Of a stretch of 64,000 bases of DNA, positions 47,240-59,300 are shown one piece after another. Made by a program: the position numbers and the translations under genes. Origin of the DNA: Taeniopygia guttata (taxonomy: Eukaryota > Chordata > Aves > Passeriformes > Estrildidae); assembly GCF_048771995.1 (NCBI RefSeq), contig NC_133024.1, positions 377,001-441,000 on the forward strand. Reading direction: 5' to 3'. A model generated the notes under the pieces. It had not been told where the DNA came from, did not search any database, and saw only the letters and a list, made by a program, of their open reading frames with translations. Numbering within the stretch: position 1 is the first letter of the stretch; the number at the start of each line of letters is the position of its first letter.

Positions 47240-50200
47240 CTGAGAGAAGGATGTTAAGATTTCACCAACAAAATGTACATTATTTCCAGAAGAAGACAAA
47301 GTAGTTGTTAAATGCTCAAAAAGCTTTCCAAGGCATAAAGAGTTTTGAGGTCTGCATTTGCTGCCAAAACTCCTTTAACTGATTGGTGATGTTTCTGCTA
47401 TTCCAGATCCAAAACCCCAGCTGGTTTCTGGAAGGTGGTAGGCAGCTGGTGGTAAGAAACCCAGTTATTTTAGATACAGTCTTCCTGTGCATGTGGAAAT
47501 ACTCCCTTTTTTAAAACACTGTAAATTTCAGATTCATAATTTATAGGACTGCTACTGCATCAATTTGCTATGAAAGCTCAGTTGAAAATTAGTCTTTTGG
47601 GAAGCTTATCATGATACTCCACATAGTGAAGTAAGTGCTCAGCTCAACCTAATATGTTCTAGCCAGATTGTTATATGAGTTTACCTTTCATCTCTCCCAT
47701 GGAAGCTTTCAGAATAGAACCATGACAGAACATTTAAAACCACATTTCTATCAGCTAAGAAAGAAGAGAAATTTATGGTCATGTTGATGTAACTCCTGCT
47801 GACAAAAGGAGTGCTTTAGTCAGCAGAGTTCCCCTGTTGGCTGTGAGGGGGCTCCTGTCAGTCAGGATGTGACCCAAATCCCTTGGGGGCTCTGCTGACA
47901 CAGGGAACATGTTCTGCACGGCTTTTTGTCAGCTGACCACACAAATCCTATTCACTTCCATGTCACTGTAGCTCTCTAGGAGCCTTAGGGAATCTGAAAG
48001 GATACTGTAGGAGATGTGGAAGGTGTAGTTCCCTGCTGGCAGGCCCTCTGTGAAGTGCCGAACCCGTCTGACGCGCCGGTAGAGGTTCCTGAAGGTCGCG
48101 AAGGCCGACACGCGCATCCAGATAATGAAGTCGTCGTTCAAGTAACCATTGTTCCTCTCGTCTTCCTCGTCTAACAGATACACTGGTTTCTGCCAGTAAG
48201 GAGGTCTGGCTGTCCCTGCTCACAAAGAGACAACGCAGGAAAGACACTGTCAGTAAAAGCAGTGGTTGCTGAGATTCTGGGCCTTACGCAACCAACAAGA
48301 ATATGAGCTGTGGAAGAGATGTAAGACACTGTCCAAAATTCTATATATGCCAAATAACAGCATCTCCAAGCATGTCCACTCACCTCAAACATGAATTAAC
48401 AGTTTAACAGTACTCAGGGGCTGCTACACATTAGAACCTTCAAACACAGGAAAAACAAAGTGACTTGCACAAGTGAAAATACTGTTTATTCTGTATTCTT
48501 GTCTCTTCAGCAAGCAATATGTTCTCAATAATGAGGAGCTTGCCCTCATTTTTACACATTAATATATTCCTGTACAACCAAAAAGGCACCTTTTTGCAGT
48601 CTATTGGCACCGCCTATGACATTTAGAATCTGTCCCATGAAAACAGCTTAGATCATTAGCTCTTGAATATTCCACCCAGCTCAGCACTGCCCTGATCCAC
48701 AACAGTCAGCTTTTAGCTCCAGTTCAATAGAAATCAACCAGAACAAGGAAACAGCCCTTGGAAACAAGTCTGAAAGAACTAGTGACAAAGGCAGCCTCTC
48801 ATGCCTCACAACTGCCCGAGAATCTGCAAAGGCATGAAAGAAAGGTGGGACATGCAATTCTGCTTCACAGATGTTTTCCACAGGAAAAAAAAAAAAAAAA
48901 AAGAAAGCAACTGCTTCCTCGTTTTCTCTGGGCAGATGAAGCATTACAAGAAACTATAAAGGGTACTGATGTGGGCTAACTTCAGTCTTCCAAAACCATT
49001 TTCTCTCAATTTCTATGGTCACTGATTAAAAAAGTAAAAAGGTGATATTTTAGCTAAATGTGCCTTCTGCTCTCAGTCACCCTCTAAACCCTGCTTCTTC
49101 AACTTGTTTTGGGAGATATTTCTCCCAAAGGTGATTTTTCTCAGAATGGGAGACACGTGAAGGGGGAGACAGGGAAGTCATTGAAAAATAAGGACCACCA
49201 GCAGAACCATTCTTACCTGCAAATGCAGAAGAGAGATTGTATGACTCAGGATTGCGAAATTTCACATTTTTATCTGTCCACCAACTGTTTCCAGTCTTCA
49301 GCAGTGGCACTTGAATCACAGATGAGTTATGATTGTAAAACAGATTAATAGTATCTGCAAGGAATACAATAAGCAACACTTGTGAGTCGAAGACAGTTGT
49401 TCTAATTGCCAGCATGACTAACAAAAAAAGGCACATTGAAGCATCTTTCAAGTGGATAGAAAACCTGAACATCCTGGATGTGTATGGAGCACTGCACATT
49501 TCACAAGAAGAACTAAGGACCAGAATCTTAGAACTTCTGAAGTTTTAAAGACTGAACATTTCCTACCAATCCCTGTGCATGTTGGGCATGCTTCTCATGT
49601 CCATCAACTCTTGTGGGATTACCTTCTTTGCAAACCACTTTCAGAGCTCTCTAGCTAGTTACAGAAGTAACTGTCCTAGCTAGTTACCCCTATAATTTCT
49701 TTGACAGTTGTTCCAAAACTTTGCTATACAATATATGTTTTCAGGGATTAGGGTAGAGGTAAAAGGATAGTCAAGGGAATCCAATCCTTTGGAAAAAAAA
49801 AAAATTCCTTTAGTTCTATGCCAGTTAGAGCTTGCTTACCAACTTGGACACAAACACTTTCTTCAATCAAAAAACATTTAGTTAAAATTGTGTTTTACCA
49901 TGCCTCCCAGTTTCATTGGGTGAACAGCACTTGGTTTTAGCCATTACTATTTTCCTACATAGATTAGTTTAACATAAGACAAAAACATGACAGGTCTCAT
50001 TAAGAGCTCTGGAAATCCCTAGGCAGCCAATGGGATGATGGGCAGCAACAATCAGATGATACAGATGGGCAGGGGTTGTCTTTTAGGAGACATGAAAAGC
50101 ACAACTCAGCTGCATAAACTGTGTTCACGCAGCTCCTTAAAGCTGAGACACACTCTTCAGGGAAATGATCATTCTGTGGTCCACCACACCCTCAGTTGTC

Positions 50201-53200
50201 ACCACTTCATTAACAGGAGTTGCAATGCTCTAAGCTCTGCCTGCCCAGTTGCTCATTTTGACTCTCCCTCCCATGCTCCAGAACAGCTGGGCTGCCCACA
50301 GCTGGGCTCTGCTGGCCTAGGTCTGAGCCCAGCCCAGTAAATCCCACTTCCAAGGCAGCAGGTGGGTAAGGCAGACAAAAATCAAGTGGATCTAGAAGTT
50401 AGTCAATGAACTGGCTTCACAAATCCCCTGGTGTGGGCGGCACAGTTGCTTGGAAAGAGCTGCTGCCTTCTCAAAACCTGCTGTGTGGAGCAGGTAAAAA
50501 AAAGGGTGAGAGCAGGGAGTGGTAGAAATTGGAAGACAAAAAAAGATGGTGTAGTGGAGAAAAGTCTGTACAGTTTTTTTGTTGCTTTTCTTTCCAAAGA
50601 TACATTCTGAAATCTCCCAAGTGTATTCATAAACCGATTATGATCACTAGATTACTATAAAGATCAAATCCAGGTTCAAATTAAGACTATGTATACTTCC
50701 AGCATTCTAAGAATAAAAATGAAACCATGTAGATCCAAAGATACAAAGTAATGTGGAGAATGTGGAGGTCCCTCCTTCTAAGCACATGATTGTGGGAAGC
50801 CAGAATCTGGGCTCTCCCATCAGTGTACAAAAATCAAACACTGCACAAAAATGTGCTTTTTAACAAGGAAGTACAAGAAATCTGTTGTATCCTTGTTCCT
50901 TATTTCAAGAGGGTCTAAATTCCTCACTCCTGCTGTATGCTGACATGGAAGAGGGCCTTAGAAAATGAGAAATCTCCCTCAGTTTCCAAACAAGGGCCAA
51001 GTTACTAAACAGTACGAAGCAGAGTCTGATGTTCACCAGAGCAACACCACCAAACAAAGCCTTTTGTGTGAGAAACGAGAGACCTTGCAATAGCAGGTCT
51101 GCCCTGGCCAGGGGTGAGGCATGGTTTCAAGAGGGAATCAGCAAGGGCAGAGGAAGGCCCCACGCACCATTGAAGATGCTGTTGGCGATGGCCCCGCACG
51201 GCGCCATCGGGGTCCCGTTCCTGTAGGTGCTGAAGGGCGCGCAGTAGCTCCTCTGGATCTGCATTCAAGGGCACACAGCAGTCAGGCACAGACCCAGGGC
51301 TTGGTTTTAAATGGTGTCCTCCCATGCCTTCTTCTGAAAAGACACTAACAATTAAGTCTCCAGTACCTTTTGGTCACATTAGAGACATCAAATGAACATG
51401 TCTGTAGTTAAGGAACACCTTCCATATCTAGGCACAGAAGGAGTTCACCAAATTCAGCTGCCGACTTGCGAGCTCCAGACTACTAAAAACAGGTTTGGGG
51501 ATCTGCTGCTGTAAAATGGCTACAACTGAAAATGTTCCAGTGAAGCCTTGGCTTACCCTAGAACATCTTGTTTTACCTTCTTTTTAATTCTGACCTGGGC
51601 TGAATTAGTGCTGGAGAACAGCAGATGTAGTTGGCCACATTACTGCAGGTCAAAAAGGGCAAATCTTGATGTATGAAGATACAGAATAAAAAACAGAAGT
51701 CCACTCTCAGCTTTATCGCATCTTTCCTACCCCATTTTATAAGAAAGTATAAATCTTCAGGTTTCAATACAGAAATATTTTCAAGTAACTCTAATGAGCT
51801 GTGTATCTGATTGGCATAAAAGCCAAAAGCAGCTGCATCTGGATGCAAACAAACAAGCTGACAGGACACCTGGAGAGTTTTAAGAAGCATTTTATAAAAA
51901 TGAGGAACATGTCTTGAGAATTTTAAGAAGCATTTCATAGAAACAGATCACCACGGCACAACCACCATATATACTGAAAGGACATGTGGACTATGTGTAT
52001 ATTATTAAATACTACTTTTATGCCAAAGAAAATATGCTTTAGGTTTGTAAGTAAAAGAACCGGAATGCCCCGAGAATGCCATGATTGCATTCTCCAGTTT
52101 CTTTATGCAGGTCTGCTGCAGGTGATGCTGTCTACTCCCTCTTTAGACTTCTAAATTGCATGCTTAGAACTGCATACATGATCACTTATTTCAGAACTAA
52201 CCTTATCCTGCTCCTTGCCCGCTTCCATAGCCAGATGGCAAACTAAAGACTTAGAATAACTTAATTCTCCGGCCCTATAAGAGCACAGCTTAAAACACTT
52301 CTGGCTAAGAAGACTGACAATATTTATTTCAAAAAGACAATGTATTTTTAATCAGCATTACAAGGTACTGGTTTGAGAACTGCAACACAGGACTGACATC
52401 TTTTATTTACCACCCCCTCCGCCCCGCTTTCAACCTTCCTCTCTTATTAACTTATTAGACATTATGGCCCCAGCAAGCATAAAAGCCGGGACCAAACACT
52501 GAAAATCTGTACTTTATTATTCCTTAGAGCCACCTAAACACACTTACAGCTCTGCCTAGTTGGCTCTCCATATGGTCAAAGGCATACCTGCTGGAAATGC
52601 TGCTGATTTCACAACAGAAAAAGAAAACTTACATTCACATTTCGGCCCAAAAGTTGTGCGTCACTTCTTGATATCACGTATCTACGGTGGTTCTGATAGA
52701 AGTTTTGCAGACCATAGTACATAAAAACATCACCCTAGAATCCAAGGATAAATCCCTTCAATAAAAAGAGTTCATGAAGGCAATGAGAAATCCTATTGCT
52801 TGCTAAAAAAGAGGTGAAGAGAGTACTCATATCAAAATGTCTGTAACTACACCCTAAGCAATACAGCAGTCACAGGCTAGAATCTAATCTTTACCCGAAC
52901 TGCAAGTTTCTATGTTTTGGCACAAAATTAAACATAATGTAAATCAACAAACAAAATCTGAAATAAAAATGCCTGATAATTATTTTACTCAAGATGGCAT
53001 ACCTAGCTATGAACTTGCAATGACTATGAATCATATCGTAGAGACAAACACTCATTTTCCATAATAGAAGGTGCACAAAAACCTTCACATTAAAAGGAGA
53101 ATGCTAGGAGGGCAAATCATGCATGAAAGGTAATTATACAACTATAAAAAACCCATTACTCAGTTAAACTAACTTCTCATCTCAAACATCACTGTAATCT

Positions 53201-54999
53201 GAAGAATTACAAAGTATTTTAACAGCCTCCTCAATACTGAAGAATTCTATCATTTCAAGGGATCATTTATTCAGTACTAAGTATAAGATCTCTTTGGCAG
53301 AACATGAAGCCTTTTAACAGTCTCAGCAACAAAACATGGTAGTTTAAGGAAGGAAACGAGGGATACTTTTTCCAAAAGAAACTTCAGAACCACATTGATA
53401 GACTTGAATTATTTCAAGGACCTTGGGAATTAGCAGCACAACCCTTGTAAAAATGACTACAGGGGTCTACTTCTGTAAAGTGGTCAGAGCTTCAGATTTC
53501 CTTTTCACTTGAGAGCTTAGCTGGGTAGCACCAACCAACCCCAGGCCAAAGGCAAAGCTCTGCCTCTGACTCAGAGACAGACAGAGAGAGGTCACCTCCA
53601 CAATCAAACACCATTTCCTCCACCCCTTCTTCTTTTTGGACATCTCCCAAACAAGGAGCCAGGTCTTGGTTATAAATACCAAAATTAACAACAAAGTAAA
53701 ACGTGTAAAATTTTGAATATTATATGTTCTGAAAAAGTAGAAAGCAAATTTAGTCAGGAGCTCTACAGGACAGAATTACTGTCTTTTATCACTTAGGGAT
53801 ATAAGTAACAGGTGGTACACAGTGATCTGAGTTGGTTTTTTGCACCCACTTACCAATATATTTTCCTTTAACGTGAAATTGACAGAACAGTGGCATTCCT
53901 TATTCCAATTAGAGGAATTTTCACGGAGCTTTGAACAATCTGAGCATTTATCTGAATAATCTATCTGTCAGAGAAGTGAACAAGCAAATATATTATCATA
54001 AAGGACATACTCATAAGAAAAGATTAGCGTTTTAGGTCCAAGGCTTCTCAGAGCTGTTCTCTTCTAAGTGACCCTGGACTGCCAAAAAACATCGTTGAAA
54101 ATGAAGAGTGATGACTTGGCCTCAATGAACAACACAAAATTTATCCCTAGTTTAATGCTGGTTTAAAGTCTTTTGAAGACGGTTGCAGAACTTTCACAAC
54201 TGCTCCTTGGCAAAGGAGTGCTGAGTGAAGAACACTCTTGCTCCTTGGGCTGGCTGACCAAGTAATGCTTGAAAAATCCCCACATGCATCATAGCCCACT
54301 GTGCTGAACAGCCTGGGTGTAGTGCTGAGTGCTGGCTCCAAACAGGAGTCTATTCATAACACCACAGGTCTGAATAACCTCCTTTTCTGTAGGAGGGATT
54401 TAAACATTAGGGCTCCCTGTATTTCAAGATTTTGCCCCAAAAAATATATATATTCTTATAGTATTAAACACTCTCTGAGGGATTTGCTCATTTCCCTTCA
54501 AAACCCCAGAAGATAATGACAATATTTTGATATTAGCAGCCAGTGGCAGTAATTATTACCCGTATTTCAGATATTCCCACCCAGTTAATCACCCAGTGCT
54601 CTGATTTTAGTGACGACTGACTGCCTCTGAAGATTTTCACAAGAATACCAGCTGCTGGATACATGTCCAAGGCATGAAGCCATAGCCATCATCTTTATTC
54701 AGAAGCACAACTCAAAGTCTTTTCTCTCCAAACCTGGCCTGGTTTCTACTTTACAGAATATCAAAGAACACCACTCCCAAACCAACCTGTATTTCTCTGA
54801 CACTGTTTGCAGACAGGACAAGGCAGACTCCCACAGTGAGGCAGAATGCCCCTGTCAGAAAGAAGCTGGAGAGCACAGATGCAATGGTCAGCTGGGGCTT
54901 CCAAGCGGGCAGCCTCTGCTGTTTGAATGCAGTGTTATCTGGACACCTGGAAGGTTGGGCTTCTCCTTCTCTGGGAAGAACATTTGTCTTGTTTTTCAT
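47049..54999 (-). CDS. TMEM30C: TMEM30C (CDC50C), P4-ATPase flippase beta-subunit (whole gene)
   Basis: CDC50/TMEM30 proteins bind P4-ATPases and are needed for their exit from the ER and for flipping aminophospholipids to the cytosolic leaflet. Seven in-phase coding exons (213, 111, 102, 91, 138, 210, 191 bp; 1056 bp) give 351 residues, the normal family length. Order: cytosolic N-terminus with [13 protein letters not shown] (21-33), TM1 about 37-63, large ectodomain, TM2 about 314-339, and a short basic tail. Ectodomain cysteines C78, C81, C95, C97 and C148/C163 match the conserved disulphide sets. Family motifs are [50 protein letters not shown] and [20 protein letters not shown] and the basic C-terminus fit CDC50C better than CDC50A or B, as does linkage to CMSS1. 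Confidence 0.94.
47240..48005 (-). other. TMEM30C intron 6
   Basis: A 0.77-kb intron with weak GTATCC donor and CTTCTCTCAG acceptor. No element is recognised in it. Confidence 0.75.
48006..48215 (-). CDS. TMEM30C: TMEM30C coding exon 6: distal ectodomain
   Basis: 210 bp, phase 1 to phase 1. It encodes [15 protein letters not shown], then [20 protein letters not shown] and [17 protein letters not shown]. The acceptor is TTTGTGAGCAG. The donor is GTATCC, a weak match; splicing there restores the ISYNFPV join exactly. Reading through would add 25 unrelated residues and stop at 47929-47931. Confidence 0.93.
48216..49216 (-). other. TMEM30C intron 5
   Basis: A 1.0-kb intron with GTAAGA donor. 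It contains an A18 run at 48885-48902 and nothing else recognised. Confidence 0.75.
49217..49354 (-). CDS. TMEM30C: TMEM30C coding exon 5: ectodomain
   Basis: 138 bp, phase 1 to phase 1. It encodes [20 protein letters not shown] (first residue shared with exon 4), then [30 protein letters not shown] is the strongest CDC50 signature. An NSS glycosylation sequon is present. The acceptor is ATTCCTTGCAG, the donor GTAAGA. Confidence 0.96.
49355..51167 (-). other. TMEM30C intron 4
   Basis: A 1.8-kb intron. A 12-bp direct repeat (CTAGCTAGTTAC at 49651-49662 and 49676-49687) and an A-rich run near 49790 are the only structures noted. Confidence 0.75.
51168..51258 (-). CDS. TMEM30C: TMEM30C coding exon 4: PCGAIANS exon
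   Basis: 91 bp, phase 0 in and phase 1 out. It encodes [16 protein letters not shown] then [22 protein letters not shown] is invariant in the family, and the paired cysteines C148/C163 flank it. The exon is notably GC-richer than the surrounding introns. The donor GTGCGT is an acceptable but non-optimal match. Confidence 0.95.
51259..52632 (-). other. TMEM30C intron 3
   Basis: A 1.4-kb intron. A local imperfect duplication (51873-51899 and 51916-51943) is listed separately; nothing else is recognised. Confidence 0.75.
51873..51943. repeat. Imperfect local direct duplication
   Basis: A 27-28-bp segment containing TTTTAAGAAGCATTT occurs twice, 43 bp apart, with a few mismatches. It is a small segmental duplication within TMEM30C intron 3. 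Confidence 0.8.
52633..52734 (-). CDS. TMEM30C: TMEM30C coding exon 3: ectodomain
   Basis: 102 bp, phase 0 to phase 0, encoding [20 protein letters not shown] then [14 protein letters not shown]. The [19 protein letters not shown] motif is diagnostic of CDC50. The acceptor is GATTCTAG, the donor GTAAGT. Confidence 0.96.
52735..53853 (-). other. TMEM30C intron 2
   Basis: A 1.1-kb AT-rich intron with GTAAGT donor. No feature is recognised in it. Confidence 0.75.
53854..53964 (-). CDS. TMEM30C: TMEM30C coding exon 2: cysteine cluster
   Basis: 111 bp, phase 0 to phase 0, encoding [20 protein letters not shown] then [17 protein letters not shown]. Four cysteines (C78, C81, C95, C97) match the CDC50 cluster; NSS and NFT are glycosylation sequons. 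The acceptor is CTCTGACAG, the donor GTAAGT. Confidence 0.96.
53965..54786 (-). other. TMEM30C intron 1
   Basis: A 0.8-kb intron with GTTGGT donor. No feature is recognised in it. Confidence 0.75.
54787..54999 (-). CDS. TMEM30C: TMEM30C coding exon 1: N-terminus and TM1
   Basis: 213 bp, ending in phase 0 before GTTGGT. It encodes [34 protein letters not shown] and TM1 ([16 protein letters not shown] onward), finishing SANSVREIQ. The [13 protein letters not shown] box is the conserved cytosolic segment before TM1. The ATG at 54997-54999 is the first in frame and gives the usual N-terminal length. Confidence 0.94.
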
Positions 55000-56303
55000 T
55001 TTCTTCTCGGTGAGAGAAAGGAGTAATATCCTTGTGCTGGAGAGTGTTTCAGCTGAGATATTGTCTTTATTGTTGGGAGACAGTATTTGTTGTTCAAACT
55101 TGCATTATGGTGAGGAATTACTTATTAACTAGATCTCTCTCTTCCTTGTTTTATGTATTTGTGCCTTGATCTCCATTATCAGCTTGCACCAATCAAGTGA
55201 TTGTGTACTTTGATCAGGGTGTTCAGTTCATTCCTCCTGGAAAAGCTTAGATATATTTTTCCTGCCTCACAGCTCATTAGGATTCATTATGACTTACTAA
55301 TTTGCAGGGATACTGTCACCTATACTGGAATTTCTGTGTAATTCAGATGCATTATTTCTTCTCCATTTACTTCCATAGCTCAGCTAACAGGCATGGCATA
55401 CAAAGAAAGGAGTCCTAATCCAGTTGCACTGGATTCCACTGGGGAGGACTGCAGATGCTGAGACAGCACTGGACAGAGAACATGGCTTTGGAAGACCAAA
55501 CCAATTTTCTTAAGCTATTACATTCATTGCTATGGACTGAGATGCAATTAAAGGCTGTAAAAAAAGTTGTGTGTTCTTTATCATAGAAGGACAACTAATT
55601 TTTAAAATATCCAGTTTGGATCAATGGCTTTCCAAGCTACTGATGACTTCCTCATCTCAGTTCATCTTGTTCTCTGAAAGAGAATCCATTAATTCCCTGC
55701 TACCCACAATGACAAAAGAATCACGCAGAGATCACCTCATTTTAATTTAAATGGACAAATGTAAGAATACTTTTTGCACACTTCAACAGTTTAACCAAAA
55801 TAAGATCTCAGTATAATATACAGAGAATATCATGTAAGAGCAAAAAGCAGCATTTGCCCAGCTCTAGAACAGATAGGTGAAAAATACCTTTTTAACATGT
55901 TACTGAAATTCATACTTTTTCAAAGACCCCCAAGGGCAAGTAGATTACCACTCTCATGAGACAAATACATGTCTCATTTGGGATAGCACAAAGAGGGAAC
56001 AGAAAACTGAGCTGTGCAAAGACTTTCACACCCATATTTGCTCATCTTCAACGTCTTACCAGTGACACGTAGTAGTACATCTAGCAGGTGAAAGTGGTGT
56101 AACTCTGATTTCAGTATGACATTATTCCTGCAATAAAAATAATACTAGAACTAAAAACAAAACTTCTGGGTTCTTATTAAAAGAAAACTCAAAAAATGTT
56201 GCAATGTGCCTTCTGTATTGAGACCTCTGAAAAGTCAAAATTCAGTTGCAAGCAGGATAATAGCAAAAGGCAACTGCAAATTACTTCCTTGTTGGCAAAC
56301 TCA
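55000..56303 (-). other. TMEM30C upstream region and CMSS1 3'UTR
   Basis: About 1.3 kb separates the CMSS1 stop from the TMEM30C ATG on the same strand. There is no CpG island at the TMEM30C 5' end, in contrast to DCBLD2, which fits a tissue-restricted promoter. An ATTAAA (- strand) near 55745 is a candidate CMSS1 polyadenylation signal. No other exon is seen. Confidence 0.55.
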
Positions 56304-56387
56304 CTAAAAGAGTCCCAGCTTCACAGATCCATCTCTGCACAGCTTTATAATACTCTTCTCAAGTAGGTCAATTGTTTCTTTCTTTAT
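56304..56387 (-). CDS. CMSS1: CMSS1 last coding exon
   Basis: 84 bp, phase 0, acceptor TTTTCTTCAG; 27 codons plus TAG. It encodes [20 protein letters not shown] then SVKLGLF. The final KLGLF is shared with human CMSS1. Too short to appear as a notable open frame; recognised by continuity with the upstream exon. Confidence 0.9.
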   Translation of the reverse strand: MKKETIDLLEKSIIKLCRDGSVKLGLF

Positions 56388-59300
56388 CTGAAGAAAACAA
56401 AAATCAAAGCATAAGAAGTTACTGATAGTGATACCTTTATTTATTTACTGAGGCACCTAACTACAGGACTAGAAATTAAAGAAGAGATTGCTAGAAGGTC
56501 CTCTAGTATATTTCCAGTTTTTAAAATACCCATCCTTTGCCCTGCAGCCCTGAAGTCCCATTTCACATGGCTACAGAAAGGTTGTCATTGGCAGAGTTGG
56601 TAAAGCACACCACAGCAAAAGGCCCATCCTGGGCTGCAGAATCCCTACAGGACTTTCCAGAGTGAGAACTGGCATAAAGCAGATCAAGGGCAGTGCAGCA
56701 GGCACAGCTCTGTCCGTGTCTGGGACACCTGAATGAAAGTGAGCAGGAAGATCAGCTCTGCCTGTGCTGCGTACAAAGTACTTTGGTTTATGACTCTGAT
56801 AGGGCTGTAGCTCATGGCTTATCTAAAGATAAAACAAATATATTACAGAGTAAATATTGACTATTTCAGAGGGAACACAAGATTCTTTATCATCAAAGTT
56901 AGTCCAGAGTTTCCTTACAGCTCCCTCTTACCACTTACAAATCACGTGTTGCAGGTTTTCTCTCAGGATTATATTCTTTTGTGCCTCCACTTTGCAGAGG
57001 CACAAAGTATTCCAGAAAGCCCAGCCAGCCTCAGTTTCAGACTAGATGTGCTACACAATGGTGAACACAGTTGTCTTTCTATCACAAGTCCATTTCTCAC
57101 AAGTATTTTATTTTCATGACATCTGAAACCTAAACTTAGCATATTTTCAAATTTACTGAAGGCTGGTGTGTGTATTGTTTGCAGATATTGGGTTTTGGTG
57201 AAAAAAATTTCACTTGAATCTTAGGAACAAGTAACTTGAGGAGTTGAGAGAGCTCTGTATTGCCATCAACTCTGTACAAAAATCTTTCAAAGCAGGAAGC
57301 TTATCCTTTGGTCAGACCTAAAATTATACAATCCATTTCTATTTACACCTTTGTGCTTTACTTCAATTCCAGTATGCCAAGACAAAGTGTGATAAACTCA
57401 TTCACTCCTCCTGTGGTTTCTTTGGGAGCTTTCTATCCATTGTTTGGGATGAATGAAGTGGGAGACACAGAAATAGAGAATGGAAATTCCAGCAGCATTA
57501 ACTAATGAGATGCTGAGGCAGCTGACAGAGCAGTGGATTAGGGCACCACTCTTTGTGTGGATATGATGGCATACAGAATTGCCATGTGCTTTTAAATCCA
57601 TATCTAATCTAATCTAATCTAATCTAATCTAATCTAATCTAATCTAATTAGCATATAAATATAATTCTATGTGTAGAATTCTCACTGAACATCAGGTGAC
57701 TACAAAAACAGCAAATACAATGGACATGTGCTTCCAACTGTTCTTGCTTTCTGGTTTAAACACAATGAAATTTAGCAATGTTGCACCTTAAATATGCAAA
57801 AAAAAATATTGATAATTAAGGTTTGCACTGAATATAGGCCAGTATGCTGAGTTTCTCATTTTAAGTGTACAATTTTCCCTCCATAACTAACACAGGTGAA
57901 AGAAATTAGTACATCATACAGCCAAGTCTCTAAACTGTCTTTGGTACTGTATTTCCTCTCTCTGAGAAAACTTAAACTATTCATAGCATGTATTTGACAT
58001 TTTTCTATACAATTAGAAAAGCTGACTAGGACTGTATTCCATATTTGAAGCCCACAAGTTACTAGAACATCCCATTGGTTTATATGTGGTGTTAAGATGC
58101 CTTATCACCGGAACATTATTTGGGTGTCTTTTCCTGTGGACATCCCTTACACATAACTTCAAGGAATCTGCCTGATGTCTGCAGTGGAATAAATACCTGC
58201 AAAATACTCCACCTATAAAGACCAAGATGTCAAAAACCTTCCTTTATGATGTGTTACCTGAGTCAAGAGCAGTTGGAAGACTTTTCTGTAATTACATATT
58301 CACTATTCTGTAATCACACATAAATATCTATTGCTTATCCTAACACAATATATGATGGTCCAATAATCTTACTTAGCTGGATTGAACTAAGCTTTAACTT
58401 TTTATGCTAAAATAGTCTTAGGATTTTGCCTTAATAAAATAGACTTGGAGTCACAACTTTTGGCCTCAACAGACACACAGAACTGCCATGATGCTACCTA
58501 CAGTGAGCTGAAAGGTGTACTTGAGATTCACAATAGCCCAAAATGAAATACTGGCAACATAATCTTCATTTTTTGGAGGTGGAGCACCTGCAGTCTACTT
58601 TATTGATACTGACTTCAGATTACTTAAAAAAATCCATCCCACTGCCATCGACAACTTTTGTACTGCCTGTGGTTTTGTACTCGACTGTCTGTGATCTCAT
58701 GTTTTCTGTTTTTTAAAACCATACTAAACAAGCCTTATGTATTAACCACAAGAGGGAGCCTCTTTGCCACCAAAAAAGCAAAGGCAGGTGGTTTTTTTGA
58801 TTTTTTTTTTTTTGCTACTTCATTTCTTCAATGTATTTTTTGTTAGTTTGTTTTGTGTATGTGGGGTTGTAAAATGCAGCACATTCAAATACTTAGACAA
58901 GTACATAGATGGATTAATGACTGATAATTTGTTTCACTTGTGAAACAGCTTGTCTATATGCAAAAGAAGGCCTTTTCCCTGGAGATTCCTTCCATGTATG
59001 GGCTTACTATAAATGCACAAAACCTCAAGACACTGTGCAGGAAATTGGGAGCTTTCTAACAAGCACTAATGGAGGAAACTCCCTCTTTAGCTGGCTAGAA
59101 ATAGGTGATGCCCCACAACATACTGTAAACACAGCTTGTTCCAGCAAGAAATATAAAAGCTGGATTACAGAACTGGAAAGAATTGGGAATTAGTTTAGAG
59201 GAAGTGTAGAAATGATAGATGGGTCTAAGTTATTTGTACCCTACGTCTTGTCAAAATAAACAGAAAAAAAATACAAGAAAGAAAAGAAAAAACCAAGAGA

